From: Procambarus clarkii
Lineage: Eukaryota; Arthropoda; Malacostraca; Decapoda; Cambaridae
Direction of reading: 5' to 3'
DNA: 64,000 bases
NCBI RefSeq assembly: GCF_040958095.1
Contig: NC_091219.1
Span: 31,411,652-31,475,651, forward strand
A program made the position numbers and the translations under genes. Numbering within the stretch: the stretch's first letter is position 1; every line of letters starts with the position of its first letter. This document shows positions 43,220 through 55,614 of the stretch, in pieces. The notes beneath the pieces are model-generated. The model saw nothing but the letters and a program-made list of their open reading frames with translations. It was not told where the DNA came from and searched no databases.

Positions 43220-44510
43220 CCTTCCCTAGTTGATTATGCAGCACCTGCCTTACTCTTTCTTCCTGGTCAGTGGGCAATGGTTCAGGCTATTCAAAACGAT
43301 GCAAAGCGAGTCATAACAGGAGTTCAAATGTGGACTAAAATACTAAGCTTCAGACTGGGAACCAATCTAACATTGGCTGCAACAAGGGTAAAAGATAACT
43401 GCTGCACCACTACACCAACAATCAGTTCACTGAAATACATAATCAACGGTACACTAACTCCGGACAACGATGACAACAGATGGACCCACTGTGCATCTGT
43501 TGCCTTCAATACATTCGATATCACTCTTCGATACATTCGATATCACAAATACAACCACTGAGAGGGGGGTGGCGAGGAAATATACATGTAGACTCGGTAT
43601 GCAAGCTCCTTGGGAATCCCTTCCACCAGACTTTAAGATTACGGCTCTTCAAGTAAAAAAAAAAAAAGATTCAGACTAACCCCCCTATTTGCTACGCATC
43701 GCTGCATAGATGAATATAGAAGCAAACTGGGTATCTGACAGCTTCACAAGCTTCACGGACGGATCAATATACCAGCAAAGACAAGAATCCTTAGCTGAAG
43801 TTATGGCGAGAATTCAATATTAAGTTGGAGGCTCTCAAACGGGTGTTCAACTTTACAGAGATGCTAACCGTTCAAAAGACTTTGGAACATGACGAATTGT
43901 TCTTGCTGAACGCCAATAACACGTAACCATGCATAGACTCGAGTACTGCCATGTGACAACATCCATCTGACCACAAATGTCATAACATTAATGCAAACAC
44001 TCACATACCAAGGTCGTCCAATACATATCACCGGGGAGCCAAGTCGTGTAGGAACACTAGGGAATGACAGTGCGGAGGAAGCTGTAAAATATGCAACTAA
44101 GAGGAGGGGAAGATGTTGATATTTACATACCACAGAATGTAGCGGAGATTAAGACAATAACTAGAGAGAGATAGCAATGCAGACGGCATACATTGACCAT
44201 ATTGCAGCAGCTGCAACATAAAGATCTGCGGGTTAGTGCAAGAATTCAACCCACTATTAATCACTTATTTTTTACGAAATAGTACAAGAAAAAACAGAAA
44301 TTCCCTTCTCCCTTGCATTGGATACCCCGGCGCAGGGGGGAAATAGGTTTACAAGGTTCCTGAAGATGAGAGGAAATGTCAGCACTGTGGAGAAATGCCC
44401 GACAGAACACTGGAGCATTATCAAACACAGTGCACAGTTACATTATCTAACACAGTGCACAGTTACATTATCTAACACAGTGCACAGTTACAAACCAAAC
44501 AAGATCTCAA
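43220..44510 (+). pseudogene. LINE with RNase H, RT C-terminus to tail, second family
   Basis: The order is VIDYAAPALLFLPG-like sequence, VQAIQNDAKRVITGVQMWTK, VKDNCCTTTP (RT C-terminus), FTDGSIYQQRQESLAEVMA (RNase H start), NDSAEEAVKYATKR (RNase H end) and a Cys-His knuckle CQHCGEMPDRTLEHYQTQC near 44375-44430. Several frame changes separate these pieces. The family differs from the copies at 18292 and 25545. Confidence 0.65.
44418..44492. repeat. 25-bp repeat, three copies
   Basis: The unit aacacagtgcacagttacat plus tatct is repeated three times. The first copy is the LINE's own Cys-His knuckle sequence, so the array grew from coding DNA after the LINE died. Confidence 0.8.
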
Positions 44511-44915
44511 CACAGACTTAATAACAGAGTTGTTGAACACAATGGACATAACCTTTACTGAAGTCACTGTACGACTCATAAATACTCATCCACCATTTAA
44601 GTAAGACACTAATGAGTTACACTTAGTGGGTCAGCCAGAGGCTTAGGGCCCGCGCACTAACTTACAGCCCTGCAAACAAAAAACAAACATATTTATTCAA
44701 GATTTGATGCGGCACAGGTATCTAAAATGATTTGTTTGTTAAACAGATCGTTTTTAGACGCCTGTTTAGATCTATTAGACATTATGTATTTACAGAAATT
44801 AGACTCTAATTTGCTTGTTCGTCAAGGCCTTTTGCGTCAAAAAAGACTTTAAATTACGCAGTGGTTCGTAGTCGATGTTTCGTGTTTAGTAGATAAAAAT
44901 GAGACCCACGAAATG
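44511..44915. other. Non-coding stretch
   Basis: No gene or clear repeat is seen apart from the flank of the 24-bp array. Confidence 0.4.
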
Positions 44916-44918
44916 TCC

Positions 44919-45063
44919 CGCCAAAAGACCATACAGTTTTCCCGCCAAAAGACAATACAGTTTTCCCGCCAAAAGACAAAACAGTTTTCCCGCCAAAAGA
45001 CAAAACAGTTTTCCCGCCAAAAGACAAAACAGTTTTCCCGCCAAAAGACAATACAGTTTTCCC
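44919..45063. repeat. 24-bp minisatellite, six copies
   Basis: The unit is cccgccaaaagaca followed by (a/t)acagtttt. The frame of FPAKRQNS repeats over it is an artefact of a period divisible by three. Confidence 0.9.
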
Positions 45064-45295
45064 AATTGTAGTCCAGATCAACGTGTTATGAACCTACAGA
45101 ACGTGTTCATAACTTGATGTTCTTCTAATGTTCTACTTCCTTTCTCGGGAGTTTTGTTTCATGTTGCTTCTGTTACACAAAAATCCCCCTCAATAAAATC
45201 CCCAGTGAATCTGACTTCCTTGATATGACTTATATAAAAAAGCCGGCGGCTTGTCAAAGATTCTTCCAATATTCTGGAGGATTGTTTTTCGAGTG

Positions 45296-45384
45296 CCCAA
45301 ACGTCTCGTCCTGCACGGGAATCGAACCCGTGACCATTCGGTTGTGAACCAAACTACGCTGCCCATTGCACTATACGGGTTAAA
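45296..45384 (-). mobile_element. tRNA-Val(CAC)-like SINE head
   Basis: On the minus strand an anticodon arm reads TTTGG TTCACAA CCGAA with CAC at the anticodon position. The T arm holds B box GGGTTCGATTCCC, and the D arm holds TAGTGCAATGGGC. The acceptor stem does not pair and the sequence runs on (CAGGACGAGACG), so it is a tRNA-derived SINE or tRNA pseudogene rather than a working tRNA. Confidence 0.6.
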
Positions 45385-45397
45385 AAGCATCCCTCCA

Positions 45398-45655
45398 TGT
45401 AGTCACTACAGATACTACTGTAGTGACTACAGTATACTACAGTATACTACAGTAGATACTACTGTAATACTACAGACACTACTACAACACTACAGATGTT
45501 GCCTTAAAGCTTCCCAGTATATTTCTTTCAGCTTATAATATATTTCCTCTGTATCTTCTATATAATTTATTTACATAGCTACTTATGTAGCTATGTATAT
45601 AGCTACATAAGTAGCTATATACATAGCTACTTATGTATATAAGTAGCTATAATGA
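45398..45655. repeat. Two palindromic low-complexity blocks
   Basis: The first block (45398-45500) shuffles cactacag/ctgtagtg and tatactacagtat. The second (45556-45650) repeats tacatagctac/gtagctatgta in both orientations. Both can form cruciforms. Confidence 0.7.
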
Positions 45656-45892
45656 CCCACTATAAAGATCATTATTGCAAATTATGAATAAAAGAGGCCT
45701 CAAGAACCATTTGGTACTCATTTGAGTAAACTCGTCACTGATATTCACTTGTACTTCATATCTCACTTATGGCTGACCTCAGTTTTAAATCTAATAACTA
45801 TACATGAATACAATTAAACATTTGACATCTAATAATATGTACTTGCAAGTATCCATTTGATGCAGACGAGGAGTCACAATAACGTGGCTGAA

Positions 45893-45975
45893 ATATGTTG
45901 ACCAAACCACACACTGGAAAGTGAAGGGACGACGACGTTTCGGTCCGTCCTGGACCATTCTCAAGTCGATTCTCA
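45893..45975 (+). repeat. Repeat R copy
   Basis: It reads gaccaaaccacacactggaa, gtgaagggacgacgacgttt and tccgtcctggaccattctca, matching 39185-39291. Confidence 0.8.
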
Positions 45976-46639
45976 ATATCCTTTTGATCTCTCACGTAGA
46001 CCAGTGATGAAAACTAAGGGCCAATTAAACAATATCATAAATGTTGCAACAAATGATTGATTTAAGAACATTTTAATTGATTGCAAGTCAATTTGCAAAA
46101 GCACGAATGTCTGCTAGTAAATGTACGAGTCATTTGTTAAACATTTTTCACCGTGATTATGCATTGACCTTGCTCTTGATGGTTGAAGTAACTTTATCAC
46201 AAATGATATTAATGCTAACTAGACAGACACCAGAGGACAGAGCTCTGTCTTACATATTAAGAAGTGGTACTACGTTAGTGACCTTCCATGATACTGAAAT
46301 ATTAATTCTTAAAAAAGAAGAAACATCTCAACTTTCTAACATGCGTTAGAAGCTTTGTTGCATCAATGAACGGAACTCATTAATAGCAAGTAAATGTATT
46401 ATTGATTAATTTGCAAGTATTTAATAAAAGAATTAAATACAGAAAGAAATAATTCTGACGTGATATACATCAAGGAGAAATATAAAGTGTGTGGCAGACA
46501 GTACCTTCATAGCCGGTTCCAGTTACCTCGTGGCTCCAATTAATTTTCTGAAATGAAAGTTATAATTGCATAAACATATAATGTAATTAAATATTCAAAT
46601 TCAATATACAGCAATTAAAAATAATGCATATAGGTGCAG
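45976..46639. other. AT-rich non-coding stretch
   Basis: A 90-codon frame at 46077-46349 has ordinary-looking composition, but I see no domain and no splice context, so I do not call it a gene. Confidence 0.4.
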
Positions 46640-46960
46640 ATACTTGGCAGGTGTGTTAAAATCCCCACCTGTTAAGGAAGACGAGGAGGGGTTGAAAGAT
46701 CTAAATCTCACAAACCTATAGGAGAGGAGTGAGAGAGAGAGTACATGATCACAATATACAAAATACTGAGATACAAGGCTCTTACAATTGAGAAAAAAAC
46801 AGGACAAGAAGACATTGATAGACCCAGCAAACGCAAATGAGTTGAAAAGCTGGTTAACGCGTGGAAGGCACTGCAGGAAGAAGTTATAGAAGCCACCTCC
46901 ACCCACAGCTTTAAGGCCAGATTGGACACAGAATTTGAACATCAGAATAGTTCAATTGTA
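46640..46960 (+). pseudogene. LINE RT C-terminal fragment
   Basis: It ends with a stretch equivalent to EATSTHSFKARLDTEFEHQN, preceded by AFAGSINV-type complement remnants. The same order is seen at 55615-55985. The frame is broken. Confidence 0.55.
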
Positions 46961-47039
46961 AGGCAACAACAAGGCCAGGAACCGGGGGCTTGGGAGCTAT
47001 GGTCCTCAGTGTGCTATAAAAACTGATAGGTAAGCACTG

Positions 47040-47835
47040 TTAGGAAGAGGAGGGGGGGGGGTGGTGGAGGGTGCAGTTACTGTGGGAGGGAGAAGAGGAG
47101 GCGGGCAGTGCTGGGACAGCAGGTTCTGTGGGAGGTGGGGCAGTGGGAGGGGGGGTTAGTGGCGCCAAGATGGGTGTGGCGTCGCGTCCTCACCTCTCAC
47201 CCCCTCCCCCCTCCTAACCCCTCAAATCACCCACCCACCCTTTAGACCCCACACACACACCTGCCCACGCTACCCAACCACCTCCCCTTGACACACACAC
47301 CCCCCTTTCCCCCCCTTTATATTCTACTCCAGCTAACCCTTAGCGAGTCAGGGCCGCCCTTACCCTTCGCAAGTCAGTCCCGAGACGCCAAGACTGGTCA
47401 GGTCCAAGGTGGGGTTATAGTTTCAGGGTGTTGCTAGCGGGGCCGGACCCTCCCAGTCCGTAAACAGGTCCAATACTTTCGTAACCCCCCCCTAACCCCC
47501 ACCAGGGGGGGGGTTAAGGAGGGTGACTGCTCAGCTCGTTTAGGGGAGGGGGTGAGGATCTGGGGAAGGGGGGAGGGAGCAAAGATGGTGTGGGACAGGT
47601 GTTGTTAAGGACGTAACCGGAAGAAGATAGGAGGAGGAGGGGGAAGGGGGGGGCAGGAGGAAGGTCACGATGTTGAAGAGGAGGGGAGGGAAGGGGGGAC
47701 AAGGAAGAAGGGAAGGGGGGAATAAAGGTAAGAAGGGAAGGGAGGAACAGACCCCCGTGTGCACTTCTAATGGAAGGGAAACCAGTCACTTTACAGTCCA
47801 AAACAAAAATGAAGCGACACAAACGAACTTAAATA
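47040..47835. repeat. Strand-skewed low-complexity region
   Basis: G-rich (about 47048-47160), then C-rich (47180-47330), then purine-rich GGA/GAA sequence (47510-47750) follow one another. Proline/serine-rich minus-strand frames here are compositional. Confidence 0.6.
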
Positions 47836-47972
<137 letters not shown>

Positions 47973-47989
47973 TAAGGTCCTCATCGTTG

Positions 47990-48310
47990 CTGTAAGTGCT
48001 ACAAAAACAGAACGATGGGATGTGGAATTCAAATTTTTTGCTGGCGTATTTTGGATATTTTTTTTGTGTTGGCAGAATTGTTGTTTTTTTGTTTTATTTT
48101 GTTCGATGAATAAATTTTTTTTTTCTTGGTGGATTTGTAATTTTTTGTTGGCGGATTTTGAATATATTTGTTCGCGGATTTGTATTTTTTTTTGTTGGCG
48201 AAATTTAATTGTTTTTGAAGGAGGAATTTGAATTATTTTGTCGGATTTGGACTTTTTGTTGTTGGCAGAATTTGAATTTTGTTGTTGTTAAACGAAAGGA
48301 AATTGCTCTA
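47990..48310. repeat. T/G-rich imperfect repeat
   Basis: Phrases like ttggcggattttgaat and tttttttgttggcg recur with an irregular period of about 25-40 bp. Confidence 0.5.
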
Positions 48311-48446
48311 TTAACCAGGTATAGGGTGAGTCAGCTGTTGTCAGATGTTGTGAGTCAGATGTTGTGAGTCAGATGTTTGAACGTTTAGATTCCATGTTTG
48401 GTTATTGAGAGTCGTAACTTGACTATTTTGAGTTTTGGGATGAGTT

Positions 48447-48800
48447 AGTTTAGTTCATTTATTATGCACCCCATACCCATCTTGTGGGCGGTAGTGGAAA
48501 GGGTTACAGAGGCACATAATGGGCTCAGGGACTGAACCCCACAATTCATTTAGCTAAGCAAGTTACAATCTTGATGAGCTAGTTACAAAATTCAATATAA
48601 GTCGTCACATCAACAATGGGTTCGAGATCGACCTCAAGTACAGGTTCTAAATTAAGCAACTGACATATGTGGAGAGCTAGTGTCACAAGTTATATGTTTG
48701 TCCTGCACACCGCCCCCCATCCAGTGGGCAGCGGTGGATAGGTTACGATCACTTAGTTACTACCTACAGTTAACAAACTGGGGATATTTGGCTAAAATTT
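48447..48800. repeat. Dispersed repeat with two related halves
   Basis: gcaccccatacccatcttgt and ggcggtagtgg near 48466 return as gcacaccgccccccatccag and ggcagcggtgg near 48704. I recall this phrase as common in decapod sequence, but cannot name the family. Confidence 0.5.
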
Positions 48801-49700
48801 CTGGTAGCAGATCATTTTGAATGAAATATTGACACATCGCTGGAACATTGGTTATAGATTGGGATGAGATGTTGTACATTTAGAAGGATTAAGAGTTTTA
48901 GAGACTGTCTGTGATCTTCAGAACCCAAGGAGAGAACCTGAGGATGAAAACTAAGAACACGAGAAAGAAATTAAAGAATAGCACCTGAAAACAGAACCTA
49001 ACAGTAGAACAAGAGCATAGAACCTACAAAAACGAACCCGAGAAACGAACCTTAGAACGAAAATATGGATGATGTTTAATAGTTTCAAAGCTGCAATTAA
49101 ATCCCCATTACAGACAGTCTTCACCGCCAACCACATCTTAAAATATTTCAGTGTCAACAAACACCCAATTGAAAATGATCTTAGAATCGCGAAAATTTAA
49201 GGACGAATGGATTTAATAATAATAAACAAATAAATATATATATCCCATCTGGTTTAGATTCTGTGCATTATCACCTGTTATCACCTAGTGTTAAAAACTT
49301 GCACTATGATGAGAAACAGATGACGAAAGAAAAGCCAAACAAAATAGCCTAATTTTGAGGCTTAGGCTATCCTCAGAAAAACATAGTTTAACACCATACG
49401 TGTGTGAGAGCTTGAATCGCAGTGTCACCATCAACTATAACAGGTGTCCAAGCACCTTAGAGTTTAATGATAGTGTTGATGGTGTTTAGGGAAGCCCCCC
49501 TATGAGTCTCTAGGGGGACGAGCAAGAGGTTTACTACCATACGTGTATACCTGGCCTGACCTGAGTACACACACAAGAGGCGACGCTAGGAATCACCATA
49601 CCCACTCTGGCATGAATGGGCTTGGCTGGTCATTCACACATACAGGTATACAACTTGTTCTCACCGGCTGTGTGAGTGTGTGGGTGGGGTGAGAGGCTGA
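48801..49700. other. Non-coding stretch
   Basis: No gene is recognised. It includes an acceptor/donor-free stretch with repeated aacc/agaac phrases at 48950-49050. Confidence 0.4.
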
Positions 49701-49705
49701 GGACG

Positions 49706-49815
<110 letters not shown>

Positions 49816-50092
49816 TGTCTAATATTGGACGGCTTTTTGCGGCTATCTGCTGGCCACTGATAACTTTCTGTTTATTGGGTCCATTTAGGTGACTTTTGTT
49901 GAAGGGTTCCTTTATGTGGATGTTGCTGTTGCCCTTGGCTACCTCTTAAGTTATCATCTGGCTGCTGCCTCGGTTCTGTGGGCTGGCAGCATGCTGACGA
50001 AGCCAGTGCTGTTGCTGACGGCTGGCTAGTTATTGGTTCTCTTGTTCATTTGTTGTTAGTGCTGCTGCGTTCTTGAGTGTGCTTCTCCTTGT

Positions 50093-50478
50093 AGCCTGCT
50101 TGTTGGTGAGGCCTGCCTTGTAGCCTGCTTGTTGGTGAGGCTTGCCTTGTAGCCTGCTTGTTGGTGAGGCCTGCCTTGTAGCCTGCTTGTTGGTGAGGCC
50201 TGCCTTGTAGCCTGCTTGTTGGTGAGGCCTGCCTTGTAGCCTGCTTGTTGGTGAGGCCTGCCTTGTAGCCTGCTTGTTGGTGAGGCCTGCCTTGTAGCCT
50301 GCTTGTTGGTGAGGCTTGCCTTGTAGCCTGCTTGTTGGTGAGGCCTGCCTTGTAGCCTGCTTGTTGGTGAGGCTTGCCTTGTAGCCTGCTTGTTGGTGAG
50401 GCCTGCCTTGTAGCCTGCTTGTTGGTGAGGCCTGCCTTGTAGCCTGCTTGTTGGTGAGGCTTGCCTTGTAGCCTGTAA
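50093..50478. repeat. 29-bp minisatellite, about 13 copies
   Basis: The unit is gtagcctgcttgttggtgag followed by g(c/t)ctgcctt. Only one C/T position varies. The 185-codon minus-strand frame with QATRQASPTSRLQG repeats results from the period cycling through all frames. Confidence 0.95.
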
Positions 50479-50596
50479 TTATATAATTATTCTGTAATAT
50501 AGCTGCCCCGTTCTCTTGATTCCCACTCCGTAAAAAATGCAACCTTTTAGCCGAGCCAGAGACGTACGAATGTACACAAGCAACCAACTTAACCTA

Positions 50597-50848
50597 TCGA
50601 GGGCGATAGACAGTGGACAGCGCTTCGGATTCGTAGTCCTGAGGTTCCGGGTTCGATCCCCGGTGGAGGCGGAGACAAATGGGCAAAAATGTTTCTTTCA
50701 CCCTGATGCCTCCGTTACCTAGCAGTAAATAGGTACCTTGGGAGTTAGACAGCTGCTACGGGTTGTTTCCTGAGGATGGAGGCCTGGTCGAGGACCGGGC
50801 CGCGGGGACGCTAAGCCCCCCGAAATCATCTCAAGATAATCGAGTCCG
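50597..50848 (+). mobile_element. tRNA-derived SINE type 2 with LINE family A tail
   Basis: The head has an A-box-like tggacagcgcttcgg and B box ggttcgatccc at 50650-50660. The body holds tttctttcaccctgatgcc, agcagtaaataggtacctt and gttagacagctgctacggg. The tail (50781-50848) reads ggcctggtcgaggaccgggc, cgcggggacgctaagcccc and tctcaagataat, matching the 3' end of the LINE at 4366-4436. This suggests the LINE's reverse transcriptase mobilises it. Confidence 0.85.
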
Positions 50849-51640
50849 ATGCATAGAAAACGCGAATCTGTGTGAGTCGTGCGCGTTTCTTAATAGGCTG
50901 CATTTGTAACGTTGCTCACGGTAACATACAAAACGCGACCTATTAGTTAAGATGACGGGGGGGGGGGGGGCGGGGATGGGCTGCAAGGTAGAGTGGATTG
51001 GTTCAACAGTTATTCAGTTCTATCGCTGGTGTACACGAGAACATGTACACACACTACTGCTGATGTGTGTACAAGAATGTACATATACCACATGTACATC
51101 AATACATAAACCCAATCTAAATCCCCCCTCGTCCCTTCGTCCCGCTCTCATTAATCCAACTTAATCTTTTTAATCATTAATCTTTTTGAGTTCCAAATTT
51201 CACTCGAATCTTTAATGCTCACGTCAAATTTAATTTCAATTAAAAAAAATGCTTGCCAATTTGATTGCTTATCTGCCTGTCTATAATGATTGCTCATCTG
51301 CATCTCTGTGTGACTGTCCATCAGTCTGTCTTATTGCTTATCTCGCTGTCTGTCTGCCTGCCTTATCTGATTGCTTATCTTCTTAACTATGTTCTTGCCT
51401 ATCTAACTGTCTATCAAACTGTCTGTTTCCTCTCTGCATGCATGTCTGCCTCCTTACCACTGTCTCTGTCTCTGTCTCCTTGAGATGTAAATGTTCAAAT
51501 CGTCTGTTCTTCCTCTTTCTCAACTCTTCCACCCCCTTCCCCTCTTTCTTTTTCTATCTCTTTATCTCTGAACCTTATGCTAACTGCTTCGTTCTGTTGC
51601 GGAACGGAGCAGTGAGCAGCAGCACAGGTGACGATAACAT
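50849..51640. other. Non-coding stretch
   Basis: It has a G run near 50958 and a pyrimidine-rich ctgtctgcctgcc-type stretch at 51260-51560. No gene is seen. Confidence 0.45.
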
Positions 51641-51644
51641 GATA

Positions 51645-51769
<125 letters not shown>

Positions 51770-52255
51770 TTGACCTAAGTAGGTTTCAGCTGAGCTGAGG
51801 TACAATTACAGCTCATGCTTGCATTTTCACCAGGTTCCTTATATGATTGTTCCTTTATGATAGTTCCCCATGTGGTAGTTTCAAAGTACATTCTCGTGAA
51901 ATAAGTGAGTTTCTTGGCGCCGGCTTCAGATGAACTGAGGTAAGATAACAGCTCTTGCTTGCAGTTTCACTAGGCACGTCATTACAGCCCCCTTATGAAC
52001 CCTAGTCTTAGTTACACAAATACAAAAAAATAATCATGATAAGTGATGGAAGAAATTTTCCCTCCAGAAACCGGACTAACATCGTTAATTCAACAAGATG
52101 TTTTGATTCAACTTTCAATTACCAGTGGACAGAACTGACTTATGTCGAAGCCGGAGAGCGGAACCGGATCCCATCTCTCACCACCGGATTATCCCCAGCT
52201 TTGAGCACGGTAAAACAACTCCGACCTGACATTCGTCAACGATACTATTCAATGC

Positions 52256-52335
52256 CGTGCTACGGGCTCACCATAGTCCGTGCTACTTGGAACTTTTTGT
52301 TCCAGGTAGCGAATCTTAAACAATAACAACCTATT
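52256..52335 (+). repeat. Dispersed 3'-tail-like repeat (copy 1)
   Basis: It reads tgctacgggctcaccatagt, ccgtgctacttggaactttt and ccaggtagcgaatcttaaac, ending in aacaacaac-like repeats. Its complement is at 61196-61285. The simple repeat end suggests a retroposon 3' end. Confidence 0.65.
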
Positions 52336-52339
52336 CAAT

Positions 52340-54650
52340 GACTAATGAAAACTAACCCATCATTAGGTTATTTTCATCCATGTTTAGACCGACCCTCAAA
52401 GCCTCATTCGTAAATTGTAATCAATTTTGTGTGACTCCCCGAAAAAAAATGATTTTTTTTTCGAATGTAATTTAATATAATAATGCATATTACAGTTTGG
52501 TGAATAATGTGGTCGAGGAGACGTTTAGTTTGGTGTTTTGGTGCTGTTGGTCAACTTTTCTACAGGCTAGGTTCGTTCAAGCGGCGGTTGACACCAAAGA
52601 TAGAATCATCAACTTTGAACTACTGCCTATTCAAAATTGGTATTTTTTCCATATGTAATCTAATATTAGTATATACTAGAATGTGTTGAATAGATAGGCC
52701 TACATTAAGTTAAGTGGTTGGGTTCTTTTGGCAATTATTAGTATTTTTAGAACGTGGGGTGAAGCATTCAGAAAGGTGCAATCTGAGCAAACGAAGAAAA
52801 GTACATACATCAAAAGCAACCAGTCCTCATCAACAGAAGCCATTGGGGGTAGAAGTAGCCTAAGCTACTCTATCCCTTTGAGATGTATTTTTTTTTCTTG
52901 TCTCAATAAACTTATTTGAACTTGAACAGAAGCCAAATGTTCGTTCAACCACCCACCAAGCCCCAGTTTATTAATGTAAAACAGTTTACATACAGCTCGC
53001 ACTGATGTGCAACCCGTCCTCGACTCAAGTCCATTCCATCCAGCGGTCGATCCCACAGACGCATTCATAAATGTTAACATGCTGTTCATTCAAAACGGGA
53101 ATTTTCTCAAATATAAATTAATATTATAATATATTAGCATATTGTGCATATATAGGCATAGACATAAGTTAGGTGCTTAGGTTCTGATGGCGATTATTTG
53201 TATTTGTAGTACGTGGGTGAAGCATTTACAGCGTTGCGGTTCGAACAAAATTCGTCAGTGAAGCAATTGTTCCGGATATGTTCGAACGAAACCAGTTGTG
53301 AGTCGTGTGTAAACCGTTTTTCATTCATAAACAGGGGGTTTGGCGGGTGCATGGAATCACTTTTGGGTCTTTGTTTGGAGGACGGGCTGTGATGTGGTAT
53401 GTACTTTTCTCGAGCAGTGCTTCGTTCACGTCCTCTGTTCGAATCACACCTTGAAGATTTGAAGAGAGGAGAGATGTCATAAACCAAGCCTAAATGCTTG
53501 TTAGTCCAGCCGCCAAACTCCCTGTTTATGAATGGAAACATGTCACATACAACCCGTCCTCAGGATATGTTCATTCCATCCAGCGCACGACCCCAAACAC
53601 ACATTCATCAATTCGTCGCCGCCTCTAAATTAACAACAACATTCATCAATTTTACATCCCATCCACCGGCTAATTCTAATTAATGTATTGACTACCATCC
53701 TAGTTAGACTATCTGGATATTTATCTATATATCTGTGATGTTCTGAAGGTTTATTAAGGTTGAAATAATATTCCATGGTAAACTACCAATTGAATCTTTG
53801 TCCTAAACTGAGATTATAATCAAGTTATAGCTGTTTTTTTAGTATATATAGATAGATGCTTTAAAATAGGCTAAGTCACTGGTAAACCCGTTTTCTTTGA
53901 TAAGCCCTATGGTCAAAGTTTTCTTTAATGTCCAAGTCTAATGGATACTCAAGGAGACCAGAATTTCACATTTCACATGGTTTTGGATGCAATATACTTG
54001 TCTAGCCTAAGCTTACCAGGGACAGGAAGTACATATATGTATTACTTTTAAAGTGCTTACCACAAAAGTATATACCCCCTGTGGAGAGGCTGTCATTTTA
54101 ACATGGATTAAACACATTCTATGTAATTTTAACATGGGTGAAATTGGAATATTCTCAAATATATATTAATATTATATATTAGCATATTGTGCGTATTTAA
54201 GCATAAGTTAGGTTAGATGTTTAGAGGTTGTTGACAATTATTTGTATTTGTAGTATGTGGGCGGAACATTTATACAGAGTTGTGATTCAGACAAAGGCTG
54301 TCAGCGAAGCACTGTTCTCGAAATGTTCGAATGTCAAAAGTTGAGAGTCAAGTATAAACCGTTTTTCTTTCATAAACAGGGGGGGGGGGGGCGCATGGAA
54401 TCACTTTTGGCCTTTGTTGATGAGGGCGGGCTGGACAATTATTTGTATTTGTAGTACAGAGGGTGAAGCATTTAGAGTTTCGGTCAGAACAAAGGTCGTC
54501 AGCGAAGCACTGTTTGAGAAATGTTCGAACGTTCTCATTTTCTGATTCGCGTGTAGAGCGTTTTTCATTTATAAATAGGGAGGTTTGCCGGCTTCATGGA
54601 ATGGACATATGTGGTCTTTGTTCACGAGGACGGGCTGCCTGAAGGCAGGT
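52340..54650. repeat. Cluster of direct and inverted copies of a 250-300-bp repeat
   Basis: Direct copies are best seen at 53100-53395, 54150-54430 and 54431-54640, with a weaker one near 52640-52800. They share tattagcatattgtgc, gattatttgtatttgtagta, gaagcattta, aacagggg and catggaatcacttttgg. Inverted pieces are at 52920-53070 and 53490-53600 (ttcattccatccagcg). Frames with FINREFGGWTNKHLG are shadows of the repeat. Confidence 0.6.
52855..52926 (+). mobile_element. LINE/SINE 3' end, family D (copy 1)
   Basis: It reads gtagcctaagctactctatc, cctttgagatgtattttttt and gtctcaataaacttatttga, then acttgaac. The complement with the same end is at 55134-55225. Confidence 0.65.
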
Positions 54651-54754
54651 TGCGATAGCGAAACACTCTTCAAGAAAAGTTCAAATGTCATCAGTTGTGA
54701 GTCATGTGTGAAACAACAGCTCATCCTCACCACTTTTCCTTCCTCTCTCTCTCT

Positions 54755-54905
54755 CCTTGGATACGTAGTCCTGTGCCCCGAGTTCGATCCCCAATTATGG
54801 TGGAAATGGGCAGAGTTTCTTTCACCCTGATGCCCCTGTTACCTAGTAGTAAATTAGTACCAGGGAGTTAGACAGCTGCTACGGGCTGTCACGGGCTGCT
54901 TCCTG
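54755..54905 (+). mobile_element. SINE type 2, tail missing
   Basis: B-box-like gagttcgatcccc near 54780 precedes tttctttcaccctgatgcc, tagtagtaaattagtacc and gttagacagctgctacgggc. The LINE-derived tail is absent; the sequence passes into a GT/G-rich run. Confidence 0.7.
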
Positions 54906-54954
54906 GGGCGTGTGTGTGTGTGTGGTATGGGGGGGGGGGGGGGATCAGTAGTAG

Positions 54955-55053
54955 TAGAAACAGTTGATTGACAGTTGAGAGGCGGGCCGAAAGAGCAGAG
55001 CTCAACCCCCGCAAGCACAACTAGGTGAATACACACACACACACACACACAAA
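54955..55053 (+). mobile_element. LINE family B 3' end with (CA)n tail
   Basis: gttgattgacagttgagagg, agctcaacccccgcaagcac and ctaggtgaatac run straight into (CA)n at about 55031-55052. Confidence 0.8.
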
Positions 55054-55057
55054 TTTG

Positions 55058-55135
55058 TTAATTCATTGACAGTTGAGAGGCGGGCCCAAAGAGCCAGAGC
55101 TCAATCCCCGCAAGCACAAGTAGGTGATTACAAGT
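55058..55135 (+). mobile_element. LINE family B 3' end, adjacent second copy
   Basis: ttcattgacagttgagaggc, ggcccaaagagccagagctc and caagtaggtgattac follow immediately after the previous copy. It is a short tandem of two 3' ends. Confidence 0.75.
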
Positions 55136-55225
55136 TCAAGTTCAAGTATGTTTATTGAGATAAGCAAGAAATACATCTCAAAGGGATAGAGTAGCTTAGG
55201 CTATTTCTACCCCCCCCCCCCTACT
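55134..55225 (-). mobile_element. LINE/SINE 3' end, family D (copy 2)
   Basis: The plus strand begins acaagttcaagttcaag, then tgtttattgagataagcaag, catctcaaagggatagagta and gcttaggctatttctacc, the complement of 52855-52926. The repeated ttcaag is the element's own 3' tail. Confidence 0.7.
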
Positions 55226-55614
55226 AGATGAGTACACATACACACGATGAATAACCTGACCGGTTCCAGTACTTGATCTAAGCCTCAACATAACTAACGT
55301 GAGAGATATTTTACAACCAGATTGGGATTTAATGTAGTTAAATTAGCAAAATTTGCACAGGAAAGTGAGCAGTTCTTCACAATGATTAATGACCAAGCCA
55401 GTTACAGCGACCCACAAGCTGCCAATTAACCATGATGAATTTTGAGGAAAAAAAAATGAAAAATAAATTGAGTGTATTAAATGTATCACAAGGCGGTTAA
55501 GTAAAGAGTTGGAGATGAAAGTCAGTCAAGAGGGAGATTTAAAGAAGATGGGCGTCTGAGATGGGTACTTAAGGGGAAACTATAAGAGAGGTTTGCAAGG
55601 CGTTTAGTGCCGAA
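55226..55614. other. Non-coding stretch
   Basis: No gene is recognised. It probably contains decayed LINE coding sequence upstream of 55615. Confidence 0.4.

Noticed and set aside
45296-45384. Functional tRNA-Val(CAC) gene
   Set aside because: The anticodon and T arms look good, but 5' and 3' ends do not form an acceptor stem.
46077-46349. 90-codon frame as a small gene
   Set aside because: No domain, start context, splice or polyadenylation support.
50093-50478. Regular 29-bp repeats resembling a CRISPR array
   Set aside because: Repeats are head to tail with no unique spacers, in a eukaryotic context; it is a minisatellite.
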